In this document: piece by piece, positions 17,277 to 26,205 of the stretch
Position numbering within the stretch: position 1 is the stretch's first letter
How the letters are laid out: each line of letters begins with the position of its first letter
Assembly (NCBI GenBank): GCA_946480915.1
Contig: CAMLLO010000025.1
Location: 1 to 64,000 of the forward strand
Length of the DNA stretch: 64,000 bases
Source: an uncultured Sphingobacteriaceae bacterium
Lineage (GTDB): Bacteria > Bacteroidota > Bacteroidia > Sphingobacteriales > Sphingobacteriaceae
Direction: 5' to 3'
Made by a program: the position numbers and the translations under genes
Notes under the pieces: generated by a model
What the model was told of the DNA's origin: nothing
The model's database searches: none
The model's input: only the letters and a program-made list of their open reading frames with translations

Positions 17277-17885
17277 CTACCTGTTATTAAGCTTTATTCT
17301 AAGTTTCTTAAACCTTTTGTTGCTTTGTTGAACCTCCTTTATTTTGGCTTTAGCTGCAGCCTCAGCCAGTGCAGCTGCTGCCTGTTCACTCTCTAACTTG
17401 TCGGTAAGTAATTGTATCTCCTCCGGGTCTCTATGATACGTGGTATCGGCCCAATAAGCAACATTGGGATATCCTTGCCTAATTACCCGAAACTTTACAG
17501 AATTCTCATTCAACCTCCCGTTCTCCGTCCACATACTAACAGATATACCCATGACCATGGCACTCACTAGGAGCAGAACAACTGCTCCAATAATGAAGCC
17601 CTTAGACTTATCCTCAAAATGATGATATCGCCGCACCTTAATTACTTCAGGCAATCCATTACTCAAATTTTTAATCTTTGTGATTTGCTCCTCAATCTTA
17701 TCAACCGGATAACAATGATTCACCCGTAACAATTCTTTTTTCATTATCTCAAGTTGATTGCTATAATCCGGTATACGGATTTCTGGAAACTCAATCTTCC
17801 GGTTTTCTAATGTCTGTAATTTGGTAAGCATGAGCTGTAGCACTTCTTCCTGTTCTTCCAGCTGTTCTTCAATAGTTTTCTTCAT
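17277..17885 (-). CDS. Coiled-coil membrane protein of the mobilisation module
   Basis: Protein of 202 aa with an N-terminal coiled coil rich in Glu/Gln (about 3-35), a central transmembrane segment (about 96-117, FIIGAVVLLLVSAMVMGISV) and a C-terminal Ala/Lys/Glu helix (about 160-202). It overlaps the relaxase gene by 4 bp, so it belongs to the same operon. Proteins of this layout commonly follow relaxases on Bacteroidota elements and may help couple the relaxosome to the membrane; that role is inference. Confidence 0.7.
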   Translation of the reverse strand: MKKTIEEQLEEQEEVLQLMLTKLQTLENRKIEFPEIRIPDYSNQLEIMKKELLRVNHCYPVDKIEEQITKIKNLSNGLPEVIKVRRYHHFEDKSKGFIIGAVVLLLVSAMVMGISVSMWTENGRLNENSVKFRVIRQGYPNVAYWADTTYHRDPEEIQLLTDKLESEQAAAALAEAAAKAKIKEVQQSNKRFKKLRIKLNNR

Positions 17886-18787
17886 AATGATCTTCCCTGA
17901 GAAATTGTACGTTTAGTTTTCTTACGCTTTAATAGATGGAAGTCGACAGCTTCCTCGTAGCCCGAAGCATTCAGAAGTTTTGCCAATATTGGTTCGGTAG
18001 TAATTTCAATTTCATCCTGGTCGAAAGTCTTCGGATTCTGTTGTTGCCTAATTTCTTTTTGATGATTTTGTTCAATCTGCTGGTTCAGCTTAGAATAGCT
18101 CAAGCTCCGGTCAATCTCTGAACCTTTCAGTTTTAAGCCACCCTTGCTGAATGAAATTCCCTGAATTTCGGCTGTTCCACCTTTATATTTATAGTGCAGT
18201 TCAATACCTTGTCGATTTAGCAGATTTTCAAGTTCTTTCCATGTTTTTGCCGGTGCTGATGCTTCTTTGATAGCATCATAGAGCTGGTACTTAATTCTAT
18301 CTGCTCCCGTAAGTCTGGGCCGGTTCACCTGTGCTTTTCCCTGGGCCATGTGATAGCCATGTTTTAAAGTGAGCTGCTTACAAACTTCCGCGTTTCGCTT
18401 TCGCTGATACTGGTCAGATATAGTCTTCGCTTCATTGTTTACCCGATTGTACACGATGTGAATATGCGGATGCTCCCGGTCGTGATGCTGAACAACCAGG
18501 AACTGTGTATCTGCAATCTTCATTTTCTGCAGGTATTCCTTTGCATGCTGCGCCATCGTATCAGGACTTAGCTTCTCTTTATCCTGCACGCTCCAACTTA
18601 GGACAATGTGCCCGACTGCTTGCCCAAGTTCCGGGTTCATTTTCCGCTGCATGTTGAAGTCGTTGATAATGTGTTGAATGCTATCCGCTCTGATTCCCTC
18701 TGCGTGAAGGATAGTCGCTTCCTCCCGTTCCAGGTTATAGCGGATACAGCCTGCAAAGCTTTTTCCGGTTTTAACTTTCCCGATCAT
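17882..18787 (-). CDS. mobA: Relaxase / mobilisation nuclease (MobA-like, relaxase PF03432 type)
   Basis: DNA relaxase of 301 aa that would nick oriT and pilot the single strand during mobilisation. The three-His metal site is clear in HHDREHPHIHIVYNRVN (H101-N117), with H106, H108 and H110. Y17 in CIRYNLER is the likely nucleophile. It overlaps mobC by 17 bp upstream and the coiled-coil gene by 4 bp downstream. At 301 aa it is a compact relaxase without helicase or primase domain. No type IV secretion genes are near, so transfer would depend on a helper. Confidence 0.93.
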   Translation of the reverse strand: MIGKVKTGKSFAGCIRYNLEREEATILHAEGIRADSIQHIINDFNMQRKMNPELGQAVGHIVLSWSVQDKEKLSPDTMAQHAKEYLQKMKIADTQFLVVQHHDREHPHIHIVYNRVNNEAKTISDQYQRKRNAEVCKQLTLKHGYHMAQGKAQVNRPRLTGADRIKYQLYDAIKEASAPAKTWKELENLLNRQGIELHYKYKGGTAEIQGISFSKGGLKLKGSEIDRSLSYSKLNQQIEQNHQKEIRQQQNPKTFDQDEIEITTEPILAKLLNASGYEEAVDFHLLKRKKTKRTISQGRSL

Positions 18788-19145
18788 CAGCGTTTAGTTT
18801 TTTCAAGGTTTCGTCAATCTCAAAAAGGATATCGCGGCAGCGTTTCAGAATTGATAATAATCCTTCCTTATGGGCCAGGTGTGTGGTCTGGTTTAAGTTA
18901 TTAGCCATACCGGCTAGCATTCTTAAGTGGACTAAGTCTTCCGGACTTAAACGGGCCACGACCTTGGCCCGTTTGGCAGCTTGGCGAAACCATTCGCTGA
19001 CAGACATCCTCGCTTCCTTTGCTTTGTGCTTGATAAGAAGAAGCTCGGTATTGGTCACTCTTACCCGGATATCATTGCATAGTTTGATCCGTTTTACAGG
19101 TCTTCCTCCCTTATGCTTCTTTGGTTTTTCTAAGGTCTCTTCCAT
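18771..19145 (-). CDS. mobC: MobC-like relaxosome accessory protein
   Basis: Basic protein of 124 aa with a ribbon-helix-helix-like start (IRVRVTNTELLLIKHKAKEA, about 25-44), MSVSEWFRQAAKR, and the MobC-type tail with LAGMANNLNQTTHLAHKEG. The family binds near oriT and helps the relaxase open the nick region. It is first in the mob operon, directly after the inverted-repeat region proposed as oriT. Confidence 0.88.
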   Translation of the reverse strand: MEETLEKPKKHKGGRPVKRIKLCNDIRVRVTNTELLLIKHKAKEARMSVSEWFRQAAKRAKVVARLSPEDLVHLRMLAGMANNLNQTTHLAHKEGLLSILKRCRDILFEIDETLKKLNADDRES

Positions 19146-19194
19146 AATCTCTTTTCAAATTCTTTAATCCTTTTGCGACCATCGGGAGAAAAAG

Positions 19195-19252
19195 GCAAGT
19201 TGGTTCCGGCTACCGCCGGAAGAGTTTTTGTGGAACAAAAACACAAACTTGC
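19195..19252. other. oriT candidate: nested inverted repeats upstream of mobC
   Basis: Three perfect inverted repeats are nested in 58 bp: outer arms GCAAGTT (19,195-19,201) and AACTTGC (19,246-19,252); inside them TTCCGGC-tacc-GCCGGAA (19,204-19,221) and GTTTTTGT-gga-ACAAAAAC (19,224-19,242). The block lies 50 bp upstream of mobC in an intergenic region, the usual place for a transfer origin. A nick site cannot be named from sequence alone. Confidence 0.6.
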
Positions 19253-19310
19253 TCCCTGCAAAACGCCAAGGAAATAAGGCGCCTCTTTAGGCCAAATCTT
19301 AAAGGATTAT

Positions 19311-19610
19311 TCAACTATTATTTACATTCCAATAAATCAGGCTCCCAATCTTCGGGTGATACGATGGTTCATACTTGATGTAGCCCGACTCATGAAGTTC
19401 TTTGATGCACTTGTGATAGGTAGCGATTGATGCAATTTTTGAGTAGCCCATCAGCTCTTTTCGGGTTACCGAAAACGGACTCTTAAAGTTCTTCCGTTGC
19501 CAGCAGATAAAGAGTGCAGTAAACAGGCTGATGTGTGAAGTCAGTAATTCCGGGTCGTTTGCGATGCGTTTAAAAAGCGTGTTAAAGCGCTTTGCTTCCT
19601 GTACTATCAT
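19311..19610 (-). CDS. Small winged-helix-like protein of the mobile module
   Basis: Protein of 99 aa. The middle reads SVTRKELMGYSKIASIATYH then KCIKELHESGYIKYEPSYHP, which looks like a winged helix-turn-helix with a recognition helix and wing. Similar small proteins sit between excisionase and mob genes on Bacteroidota elements. It overlaps the excisionase-like gene by 4 bp (starts before that gene's stop). It may regulate excision or replication of the element; the exact role is unknown. Confidence 0.65.
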   Translation of the reverse strand: MIVQEAKRFNTLFKRIANDPELLTSHISLFTALFICWQRKNFKSPFSVTRKELMGYSKIASIATYHKCIKELHESGYIKYEPSYHPKIGSLIYWNVNNS

Positions 19611-19918
19611 AAGCTCTTCATAAATCGTCCGGTGATAGAAATGTTCTTTTGCTGGGTGCTACTTCCGTTTTCAAGCAGGCTGTAAATGTCTTCCTGTTTG
19701 TAGTAGTAGATGGTGCCTACCTGGGTGAAGCGCAGGGTGCCGTTAATTCGCAGATTTTGCAAAGTGCCTGGTGAGATGTTCAGGAGTTTCCGCACGTCCT
19801 GACTTTTTAGCCACTGTTTTCCCTGGGGCTGATTTGGCTGAATAATCTTTAGCAGCTCTTCTAATAACTCGGACTTAAACTGCTGTAAGTCTTCTTTGGT
19901 GATGATTTCCACTGACAT
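19607..19918 (-). CDS. Excisionase-like helix-turn-helix protein
   Basis: Protein of 103 aa from the second Met. A Glu/Leu-rich helix at the N-terminus is followed by a MerR/excisionase-type HTH (HTH_17): WLKSQDVRKLLNISPGTLQN, then GTLRFTQVGTIYYYKQEDIY. Such proteins bend att-site DNA or regulate excision on Bacteroidota elements. The start at 19,918 is preferred over 19,930 because GAGG lies 8 bp upstream of it and serves as ribosome site. Confidence 0.8.
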   Translation of the reverse strand: MSVEIITKEDLQQFKSELLEELLKIIQPNQPQGKQWLKSQDVRKLLNISPGTLQNLRINGTLRFTQVGTIYYYKQEDIYSLLENGSSTQQKNISITGRFMKSL

Positions 19919-19930
19919 AATGTTCCTCAT

Positions 19931-20435
19931 TTATAGGTTTCAAAATTCCCGATACCGGCAAATTATTCTTCACACCTTGTACCGGAGGTGTGTGTTTTTT
20001 ATTCAGGCTGTTGGTACCTTCCACATATCAAAGTTTCGGATTCCGAAAACTTAAACTGGGTAGTTTTAGGTACTACCTATGTTTTTTGTAAAGGAAAGAA
20101 GTGTTCGAGAGACTCAATGGGGACTTTTAAAAATCCCCATCGGAATCGAGCCTTTTTGAGAAATTTTGGGAAAGACTGGGATAGAAATTTATCTGAATAG
20201 AGCGAGTAATTAGATTGTATAGATTTCATGTGCATCGAATTGATGCTCAAAGTTGAGTATAGCTGAAGTTTTAAGTTCGCAAGGGATCCGCAAGGTGCGA
20301 ATGTTTTTTGATTGAACAGGAGGGGTTACGGCGGGAGTTTACTTATCTATTAGACAGACTACCTGAGTGTTAATTAGAAACATTAGGCTAATTGAGCGTT
20401 TTAATTATCTTTAGACCTCAAACCTGTCATAATTT
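19931..20435. other. Intergenic region with hairpin and palindrome, no gene
   Basis: This 505-bp divergent gap has no supported gene. It holds a 7-bp hairpin CACACCT/AGGTGTG (19,971-19,992) followed on the plus strand by TGTTTTTT, which could be a terminator, and a 15-bp palindrome TTTCGGA-T-TCCGAAA (20,034-20,048) that could be an operator for the mob/excision genes. The right end must contain the promoter of the SPFH gene; TATCTTTA near 20,405-20,412 is one base from the Bacteroidota -7 consensus. Confidence 0.4.
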
Positions 20436-21455
20436 ATGTTCGGAATTAGTTATATCAAATTCGATTCGATGACCTATGTTATTCATTACAAAAATGGGAA
20501 CATAGAGAAAGAAGGTCGCGGATTATCATTCTTCTACTTTACTCCCAACAGCTCAATTGCAGCTATTCCTATGGGAAGTAATGATCTTCCGTTTATTTTT
20601 AATGAGACCACTCACGATTATCAAAGCATCTCTATACAGGGTCAGGTTACTTATAAGATTGGAAACCCGAAGCAACTGGCAGAAATGCTCGACTTTACTG
20701 TGAATGATAATGGTATCTATAAAAAGAACGATGTTGAGAAGCTGAACCAACGATTAATTAATGAGGCACAAACAGCGACATCTTCATTTATTCATCAGTT
20801 AGGCTTGAAAGAAGCTATACGCTCCGCAAAAACTATTGAGGAGAAAATCTCAGAGGGCTTAAAGAGCTCTCAGGCTATCTCCATTTTAGGTATTGATATA
20901 CTTAGTGTCAGCATTCTGGCCATAAAGGCTAGTCCTGAAATGGCGAGAGCGCTTGAAACCGAAACACGCGAGCGTTTGTCGCAGGAAGCTGATCAGGCGG
21001 TTTATGTTCGGCGCAACTTTGCTGTTGAACAAGAACGAATTATTAAAGAAAGTGAGCTCAGCACTGAAATAGCTGTGGAGGAAAAACGGAAGAAAATTGA
21101 CGAGAAAAAGATGGAAGCCGAGATCCAAAAAGCTGATAATGACAGAAAGCTCAGAGAGATGAAAGTTAAGGCAGATATCTCTGTAGAGGATCAACGAAAA
21201 CTTTTAATCGATCAGAAAACAGAAAATGAACGCAAAGAAGCGGATACACAAGGCTATGTAATTGAAACGACATTGAAGCCTTACAAAGAGATGGACTGGA
21301 AGACTATTACTGCACTTAATAACAACCCGGATCCGAAATTTAATATTGCCCTTGCCTTCCGCCAGTTAGCTGATAATGCCGAAAAAATTGGCACTTTAAA
21401 TATAAGCCCTGATCTACTTGAGTCTATATTAAGCGACAGTAAAGACAAAAAATGA
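20436..21455 (+). CDS. SPFH (band 7/flotillin-like) domain protein
   Basis: Protein of 339 aa. The N-terminal half is an SPFH domain (about 20-185): ISIQGQVTYKIGNPKQLAEM, then LGLKEAIRSA and LGIDILSVSILAIKASPEMA. A charged coiled coil follows (about 185-275, rich in Glu, Lys and Arg). No transmembrane or signal segment is evident, so it may oligomerise in the cytoplasm or associate peripherally. Its stop overlaps the start of the NAD-kinase-like gene (ATGA), making a tight two-gene operon. SPFH proteins form ring-shaped scaffolds; the role here is unknown. Confidence 0.8.
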   Translation: MFGISYIKFDSMTYVIHYKNGNIEKEGRGLSFFYFTPNSSIAAIPMGSNDLPFIFNETTHDYQSISIQGQVTYKIGNPKQLAEMLDFTVNDNGIYKKNDVEKLNQRLINEAQTATSSFIHQLGLKEAIRSAKTIEEKISEGLKSSQAISILGIDILSVSILAIKASPEMARALETETRERLSQEADQAVYVRRNFAVEQERIIKESELSTEIAVEEKRKKIDEKKMEAEIQKADNDRKLREMKVKADISVEDQRKLLIDQKTENERKEADTQGYVIETTLKPYKEMDWKTITALNNNPDPKFNIALAFRQLADNAEKIGTLNISPDLLESILSDSKDKK

Positions 21456-22381
21456 GCTTTGAGTACGCCATTCTCGTAAAGAATAAAACGCGGCTTGAAA
21501 TACTTATTGAACGTTTCAATACGAAAGCTCAGGCTAAGTTTTACATTGAGCGCTCAGGTGGAAATTTTGAGGAATATGAAATTGAGCATGACCAGTTTCA
21601 AACATCCTTGTCGACAGTTCAGCGAAATTTATCAAAGGTTATAAAAAACAAAATCGTTGACAGATCATTTCTGCCATCTTTTCTTTTTAATGAAAATCAA
21701 CTTGTTGTAGTGGTAGGTCAGGACGGACTTGTTGCCAATACGGCCAAATATGTAAATGGAAATCCCATTATCGCTATAAATCCGGATAGTGAGCGGTATG
21801 ATGGCTACCTGCTTCCCTATACACCGGATAATTTTGTTGAAGCGGTTGAAAAAGTGATGAGTAATAACTACGTCTGCAGAACTGCTACGTTCGCTGAGGC
21901 AAGTTTAAATGATGGGCAGCGGTTACTCGCCTTCAACGATTTATTTATTGGAACATCTTCTCATGTTTCTGCCAGATACAAAATCTCATATGGACAGGCA
22001 ATTGAAAACCACTCTTCTTCGGGCGTTATTGTTTCTACAAAGTCTGGTTCTACCGGCTGGCTTAGCTCCATTTTTAATATGACTTTTGGAATGAACAAGT
22101 TCATTCAAAAGCAGAAGGACAAAAAAAAGATACCAAAGCTTAAAGACAATCAATTGATGTTTGTCGTTAGAGAACCGTTTGAAAGTAAAAAAAGCCAGAC
22201 TGATTTAACTGTAGGTGTTATTACATCGCAGCATCCATTAGTTATCGAATCGTTTATGCCTTCGAACGGAGTGATCTTTTCCGATGGGATAGAAGCTGAT
22301 TTCTTAAATTTCAATTCAGGTGCTATCGCTACAATCAGTATCGCGAAGGAAACAGCTAATCTGGTGGTAAGAAACTTGTAA
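21452..22381 (+). CDS. Divergent NAD kinase-like protein
   Basis: Protein of 309 aa. Motifs of the NAD/diacylglycerol-kinase superfamily are visible: VVVVGQDGLVANTAKY at 85-100, where NAD kinases have GGDGT; FNDLFIG at 161-167 in place of the NE motif; and SSGVIVSTKSGSTGW at 189-203, matching the DGxxxxTPTGSTAY motif. The second Gly of GGDG is Gln, and the Asn-Glu pair becomes Asn-Asp. It may still bind NAD and ATP or have become a sensor. Translation is coupled to the SPFH gene by ATGA overlap, so the two proteins probably act together. Confidence 0.75.
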   Translation: MSFEYAILVKNKTRLEILIERFNTKAQAKFYIERSGGNFEEYEIEHDQFQTSLSTVQRNLSKVIKNKIVDRSFLPSFLFNENQLVVVVGQDGLVANTAKYVNGNPIIAINPDSERYDGYLLPYTPDNFVEAVEKVMSNNYVCRTATFAEASLNDGQRLLAFNDLFIGTSSHVSARYKISYGQAIENHSSSGVIVSTKSGSTGWLSSIFNMTFGMNKFIQKQKDKKKIPKLKDNQLMFVVREPFESKKSQTDLTVGVITSQHPLVIESFMPSNGVIFSDGIEADFLNFNSGAIATISIAKETANLVVRNL

Positions 22382-22509
22382 AAGTTAAATTTAAACGACC
22401 TGAGTAAAGCAGGTAATTGCAAATCCTCACTACCGGATGCACTTACTTTCTTAAAACTCGCTATTTCTCCTATATTCGTTCTACGGATTACCTAATCAAT
22501 CCCGTATTG

Positions 22510-24279
22510 ATGAGATTTAAACAACACTTGCCGGTAACCTACCTGCTTTTTACGTACAGGGGGCGGCTGTCTCGGGGGGCGTATTTAACAGCGCTTTTAT
22601 TTTGCTGCGCGGCTTTTTATGTGCTGTCTAACCTGCTGAACTTCGCGCATCAGGGCGCGGGATATGTCATGTACCCCATTTTATTTTGGGTGCTGATCAA
22701 TATCTCAGCTAAGCGTTTACACGACCAAAGCAAATCTGGAACACTTCTTTTTCTAGCCTTAATACCCGTGTTGGGGCCATTATATCTTATCTGGCAGCTC
22801 TTGTTCAAAAGGGGCAGTTATGAATCGAACAAGTATGGCATTGTGCCAGGCACCAAGGCAGATTACCATAAGAACGACGAAGGACAGGTCATCCCGCATC
22901 TTAAAACGGGGGAAAGTATAATCGATGATGTAACCCGGTTGAATCCGGTATTGGTAAAACGTATAGAGCGGCCCGAAACTATTGAAGCACTCTGCGAACT
23001 GGTAAAGAATACAAAAGAACCACTCAGCACTGGAGGAGGCCGTTTCAGCATGGGTGGACAAACGGCGAGCCCGCACACTGTTCACGTAGATATGCGAAAG
23101 CTGAACCGAATTCTGGAATTAAATAAAGAAGAAAAGTGGATCAGGGTAGAATGCGGCACTCGCTGGTGCGATATCCAGCAGTACATAGACCCTCATGATC
23201 TAAGCATTAAGATTATGCAAACCTACGCCAACTTCACTGTCGGAGGAGCATTAAGCGTTAATGCACACGGTAGGTATATAGGCCAGGGCCCGGTGGTGCT
23301 TTCCGTACGGGCAATTGATTTAATCCTTCCTGATGGCACTTTGCTCCAGGCAAGCAAAACAGAAAATACAGAATATTTTTATGCAGCCATAGGAGGTTAT
23401 AATGCTATCGGTATCATTGCTCGCGCAGAGCTTGATCTGGCTGATAATATCGCGCTGAAGCGCGTAAACAAGAAGATGCCGCAACGTGATTACTACACTT
23501 ATTTTAAAGAACATGTGGTATCTGAGCCAAAATCTGTTTTTCATAACGGCGACATTTATCCACCGCTCTACAAGCGCATGCGGGCGGTTACCTGGGTAGA
23601 GACAACAGAGAAACCAACAGTGAAAACACGTTTGATGCCCTTAAAAGATTCCTATCCGCTGGAGCGGTACTTTCTCTGGAGCTTTACTTCTACTCCTCTG
23701 GGAAAATGGCGTCGCGAGTTCCTAATTGATCCGCTGGTGTTTCTTAATAAGAAGATTCACTGGAGGAATTATGAAGCAGGATATGACGTAGCAGAACTGG
23801 AACCTAAATCGCGCAAAGCGAGTACTTATGTGTTGCTGGAGTATTTTGTTCCGGTAGATAGCTTTCAGGCTTTTGCGGATCAGATGGCTGAAATCTTTAT
23901 CCGCTATAATGTAAATGTGTTGAACGTTTCAGTACGTCACGCTAAAGCCGATCCCGGAACTTTACTGGCCTGGGCAAGGGAGGAAGTATTTGCCTTTGTA
24001 GTATACTATAAACAAAAGACTGCAGCCTTCGAAAAAAACAAGGTAGCTGTATGGACAAGAGAGCTTGCAGATGCTGTGATTGAAACAGGTGGATCTTACT
24101 ATCTACCTTATCAAATCCATCCAACAACAGAACAATTCCATAAAGCCTACCCTCAGGCTAAACAACTTTTTGAACTGAAGCAAAAGCTTGACCCTGACTA
24201 CAAGTTCAGAAATTGTCTTTGGGATACTTATTATCAACCTTTTATTGAAACGAAACATGAGCACAGCATCGGAGTTTAA
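22510..24279 (+). CDS. DUF805 membrane domain fused to an FAD-linked oxidase
   Basis: Protein of 589 aa from the chosen start at 22,510 (an upstream ATG at 22,417 would add 31 residues without visible domain). N-terminal DUF805 region: YRGRLSRGAYLTALLF, hydrophobic helices, SAKRLHDQSKSG and PVLGPLYLIWQLLFKRG (about 15-115). Then a BBE/FAD_binding_4 domain: LSTGGGRFSMGGQTASPHTV, VECGTRWCDIQQYI, GGALSVNAHGRYIGQGPVVL, AAIGGYNAIGIIARAEL; and a C-terminal aldonolactone-oxidase/DprE1-like cap. The fusion is unusual and would hold the oxidase at the membrane. The substrate is unknown. Start of a four-gene plus-strand operon. Confidence 0.8.
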   Translation: MRFKQHLPVTYLLFTYRGRLSRGAYLTALLFCCAAFYVLSNLLNFAHQGAGYVMYPILFWVLINISAKRLHDQSKSGTLLFLALIPVLGPLYLIWQLLFKRGSYESNKYGIVPGTKADYHKNDEGQVIPHLKTGESIIDDVTRLNPVLVKRIERPETIEALCELVKNTKEPLSTGGGRFSMGGQTASPHTVHVDMRKLNRILELNKEEKWIRVECGTRWCDIQQYIDPHDLSIKIMQTYANFTVGGALSVNAHGRYIGQGPVVLSVRAIDLILPDGTLLQASKTENTEYFYAAIGGYNAIGIIARAELDLADNIALKRVNKKMPQRDYYTYFKEHVVSEPKSVFHNGDIYPPLYKRMRAVTWVETTEKPTVKTRLMPLKDSYPLERYFLWSFTSTPLGKWRREFLIDPLVFLNKKIHWRNYEAGYDVAELEPKSRKASTYVLLEYFVPVDSFQAFADQMAEIFIRYNVNVLNVSVRHAKADPGTLLAWAREEVFAFVVYYKQKTAAFEKNKVAVWTRELADAVIETGGSYYLPYQIHPTTEQFHKAYPQAKQLFELKQKLDPDYKFRNCLWDTYYQPFIETKHEHSIGV

Positions 24280-25111
24280 AACCGTTTTTACCGATACGAA
24301 ACTGAGTGATAATTTCTATCGGTTTTTGCAGGTAGTATTTCATCTGTATCCAGAAGATAAATTTCATAATTTATTGAAGGAGATAACCATGCAATTGAAT
24401 TCTGACGAGGAGATTTATAAAAAGGTTCAATCTGAACTGCCGGGAATAAAGCCCTTTCTTTCTGAATTAACCTACGCCTTGCCTGCATTGAAAAAACAGA
24501 AAAAAGAAATGGCTCGTCAAGCGCTAGAGCTCATGGGAGATCGCAGAAAGATAAACGGTTATATGGAGATTGGCTCAACCGGAAGGTACATTTCTGAATT
24601 GCGGGAGCACCTGCAGCTTAGCGGACCAATTTTGCTGCTGAATGATAAGGCGCCAAGTAACTCACCTGCTGATATTATGGAACGCGGACAGCTCTTTAGA
24701 CTGGGGGTATTTACCAATATTCAGGATTATGCACCAATATCTGAAGAAACAATAGCAAGCAGTTGCCTTGACCTTATTACCTGTTATATAGGACTCCACC
24801 ATTGTCTCGACGAGAAGCTAGGCTCTTTTATTAAGTCGCTCCACCGGGTACTACGACCAGGTGGGATGTTTATCATCCGAGATCACGATGTGAGGACGCC
24901 TGTAATGGCCACGTTTGTTTCGTTGGTACATACAGTTTTCAATCTTGGGTCGAATGAAACCTGGGAATTTGAGAAGAATGACTTTAAAAACTTTAAATCG
25001 GCAGATGAGTGGAGCAGAATAATCAGTGAGGCGGGTTTTAAAGATTCCGGTAGGCGGCTTTTACAAGACAAGGATCCTTCGGATAACACTCTAATGCTCT
25101 TTACGAAATAA
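24257..25111 (+). CDS. Class I SAM-dependent methyltransferase
   Basis: Protein of 284 aa from ATG 24,257, which overlaps the end of the oxidase gene by 23 bp; the longer frame from 24,188 is less likely. The fold signatures are GYMEIGSTGRYISEL (motif I region, near 97-111), CYIGLHHCLDEKLGSF and LRPGGMFIIRDHDV. The Gly-rich motif I is atypical. Together with the adjacent FAD oxidase it suggests a two-step oxidation/methylation of one substrate. An analogy is the actinobacterial FAD oxidoreductase/methyltransferase pair that makes 10-methyl fatty acids, but no sequence feature proves it. Confidence 0.75.
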   Translation: MSTASEFKTVFTDTKLSDNFYRFLQVVFHLYPEDKFHNLLKEITMQLNSDEEIYKKVQSELPGIKPFLSELTYALPALKKQKKEMARQALELMGDRRKINGYMEIGSTGRYISELREHLQLSGPILLLNDKAPSNSPADIMERGQLFRLGVFTNIQDYAPISEETIASSCLDLITCYIGLHHCLDEKLGSFIKSLHRVLRPGGMFIIRDHDVRTPVMATFVSLVHTVFNLGSNETWEFEKNDFKNFKSADEWSRIISEAGFKDSGRRLLQDKDPSDNTLMLFTK

Positions 25112-25112
25112 G

Positions 25113-26201
25113 ATGGCCAGGCTACGCATATTTACCTTGATCTGGCTTTTTCTGGCTGTCGCGATCTATCAATACAAGCATCCCGACTCTTCAACAATCG
25201 ATGAGCGGGCTAACGACCCTGTGCCACAGAATTGGATGAAAAATACCGGTGTTCCGACAGTGTCTTCGAAAGACATACGGCCCGCGGACCAGACTTTTCT
25301 AACTTTCCCTGAATGGTTCCTTGTTTTCAGCCCGGATGAACAGGCGGATTATTTTAAGGGAACAACGTCAACTTCTTTTCCATACATGGGTCATGTCAGT
25401 CAGCTCTGGAACGGCTATAAAATTGTATACAGCCAAATAAAAGATAACTATCAGTTCAATACAGGGTATCACGTGATGATCTGGGTGATAGCTGTAAGTA
25501 CAACAGTTGAATATGGTTTAAAGAGTGTATACGAAACGATGGTTGGTGGTTTTACCGATACCGGACAACCGTTGACCTCGGAAGATCAGTTCAACGCAAA
25601 CTATATGCGCAGCTATGTTGATTTTATCGAAACAACGCCATGGTATCTGTTTGATTTTATGGATCAGTTGCATGGGCTTTGGTCTGAAACCTCCGCGGGG
25701 GGCGGTCATTGGTTAAGAAAGTTAGAGCGAAGGTACTATCTCACAACCGAGCTACTGGTAAAGGCTGGTTATGGTTATCTGATTAAACTGGGAACACAGT
25801 CGGCTTATGAAGAAGCCCTCCTTAACACAACCGTAATACTTGATACTCCATTTGATAAGGGGCATTACCCCGATGGTGTGTCATTTCTCGGTATACAAAA
25901 CGGCATAATGATGAGCTTTCCAAGATATGCACCTTTTAAAATCGCAGCTGCTGTGGCTGGTCAGCAAGATCTTAATTTTAATGAAATTGCAGGAAACGAT
26001 TCGGCTATCCTGTTAACTGTAATTTCTTCTCAGAAGCCAAATACAGATCCACACCATACGAAGGTTTTATTCAGCCAGCCGTTTTTAACCAAGCCGGGAT
26101 TAAACCGCTTTGCATTGGTAACAACGGTCCCGCAACTTTCTAAAGTCTTAAGTGAGTTAAGAAGCAATAATATTGAAGTAGAGCATATTTATGATTATTA
26201 A
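25113..26201 (+). CDS. Membrane-anchored protein of unknown function in the oxidase operon
   Basis: Protein of 362 aa starting 1 bp after the methyltransferase stop. One N-terminal hydrophobic segment (about 4-20) may be a signal anchor. Recurrent aromatic motifs include LTFPEWFLVFSPDEQADYF (about 63-81), HVMIWVIAVSTTVEYGL and TPWYLFDFMDQLHGLW. No domain is recognised. The constant company of an oxidase and a methyltransferase suggests a third pathway component at the inner membrane or periplasm. Confidence 0.6.
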   Translation: MARLRIFTLIWLFLAVAIYQYKHPDSSTIDERANDPVPQNWMKNTGVPTVSSKDIRPADQTFLTFPEWFLVFSPDEQADYFKGTTSTSFPYMGHVSQLWNGYKIVYSQIKDNYQFNTGYHVMIWVIAVSTTVEYGLKSVYETMVGGFTDTGQPLTSEDQFNANYMRSYVDFIETTPWYLFDFMDQLHGLWSETSAGGGHWLRKLERRYYLTTELLVKAGYGYLIKLGTQSAYEEALLNTTVILDTPFDKGHYPDGVSFLGIQNGIMMSFPRYAPFKIAAAVAGQQDLNFNEIAGNDSAILLTVISSQKPNTDPHHTKVLFSQPFLTKPGLNRFALVTTVPQLSKVLSELRSNNIEVEHIYDY

Positions 26202-26205
26202 GCTA

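Noticed and set aside
19988..20200. 70-aa plus-strand frame in the mob/SPFH gap
   Set aside because: No recognisable motif and it runs through the 15-bp palindrome; treated as non-coding.
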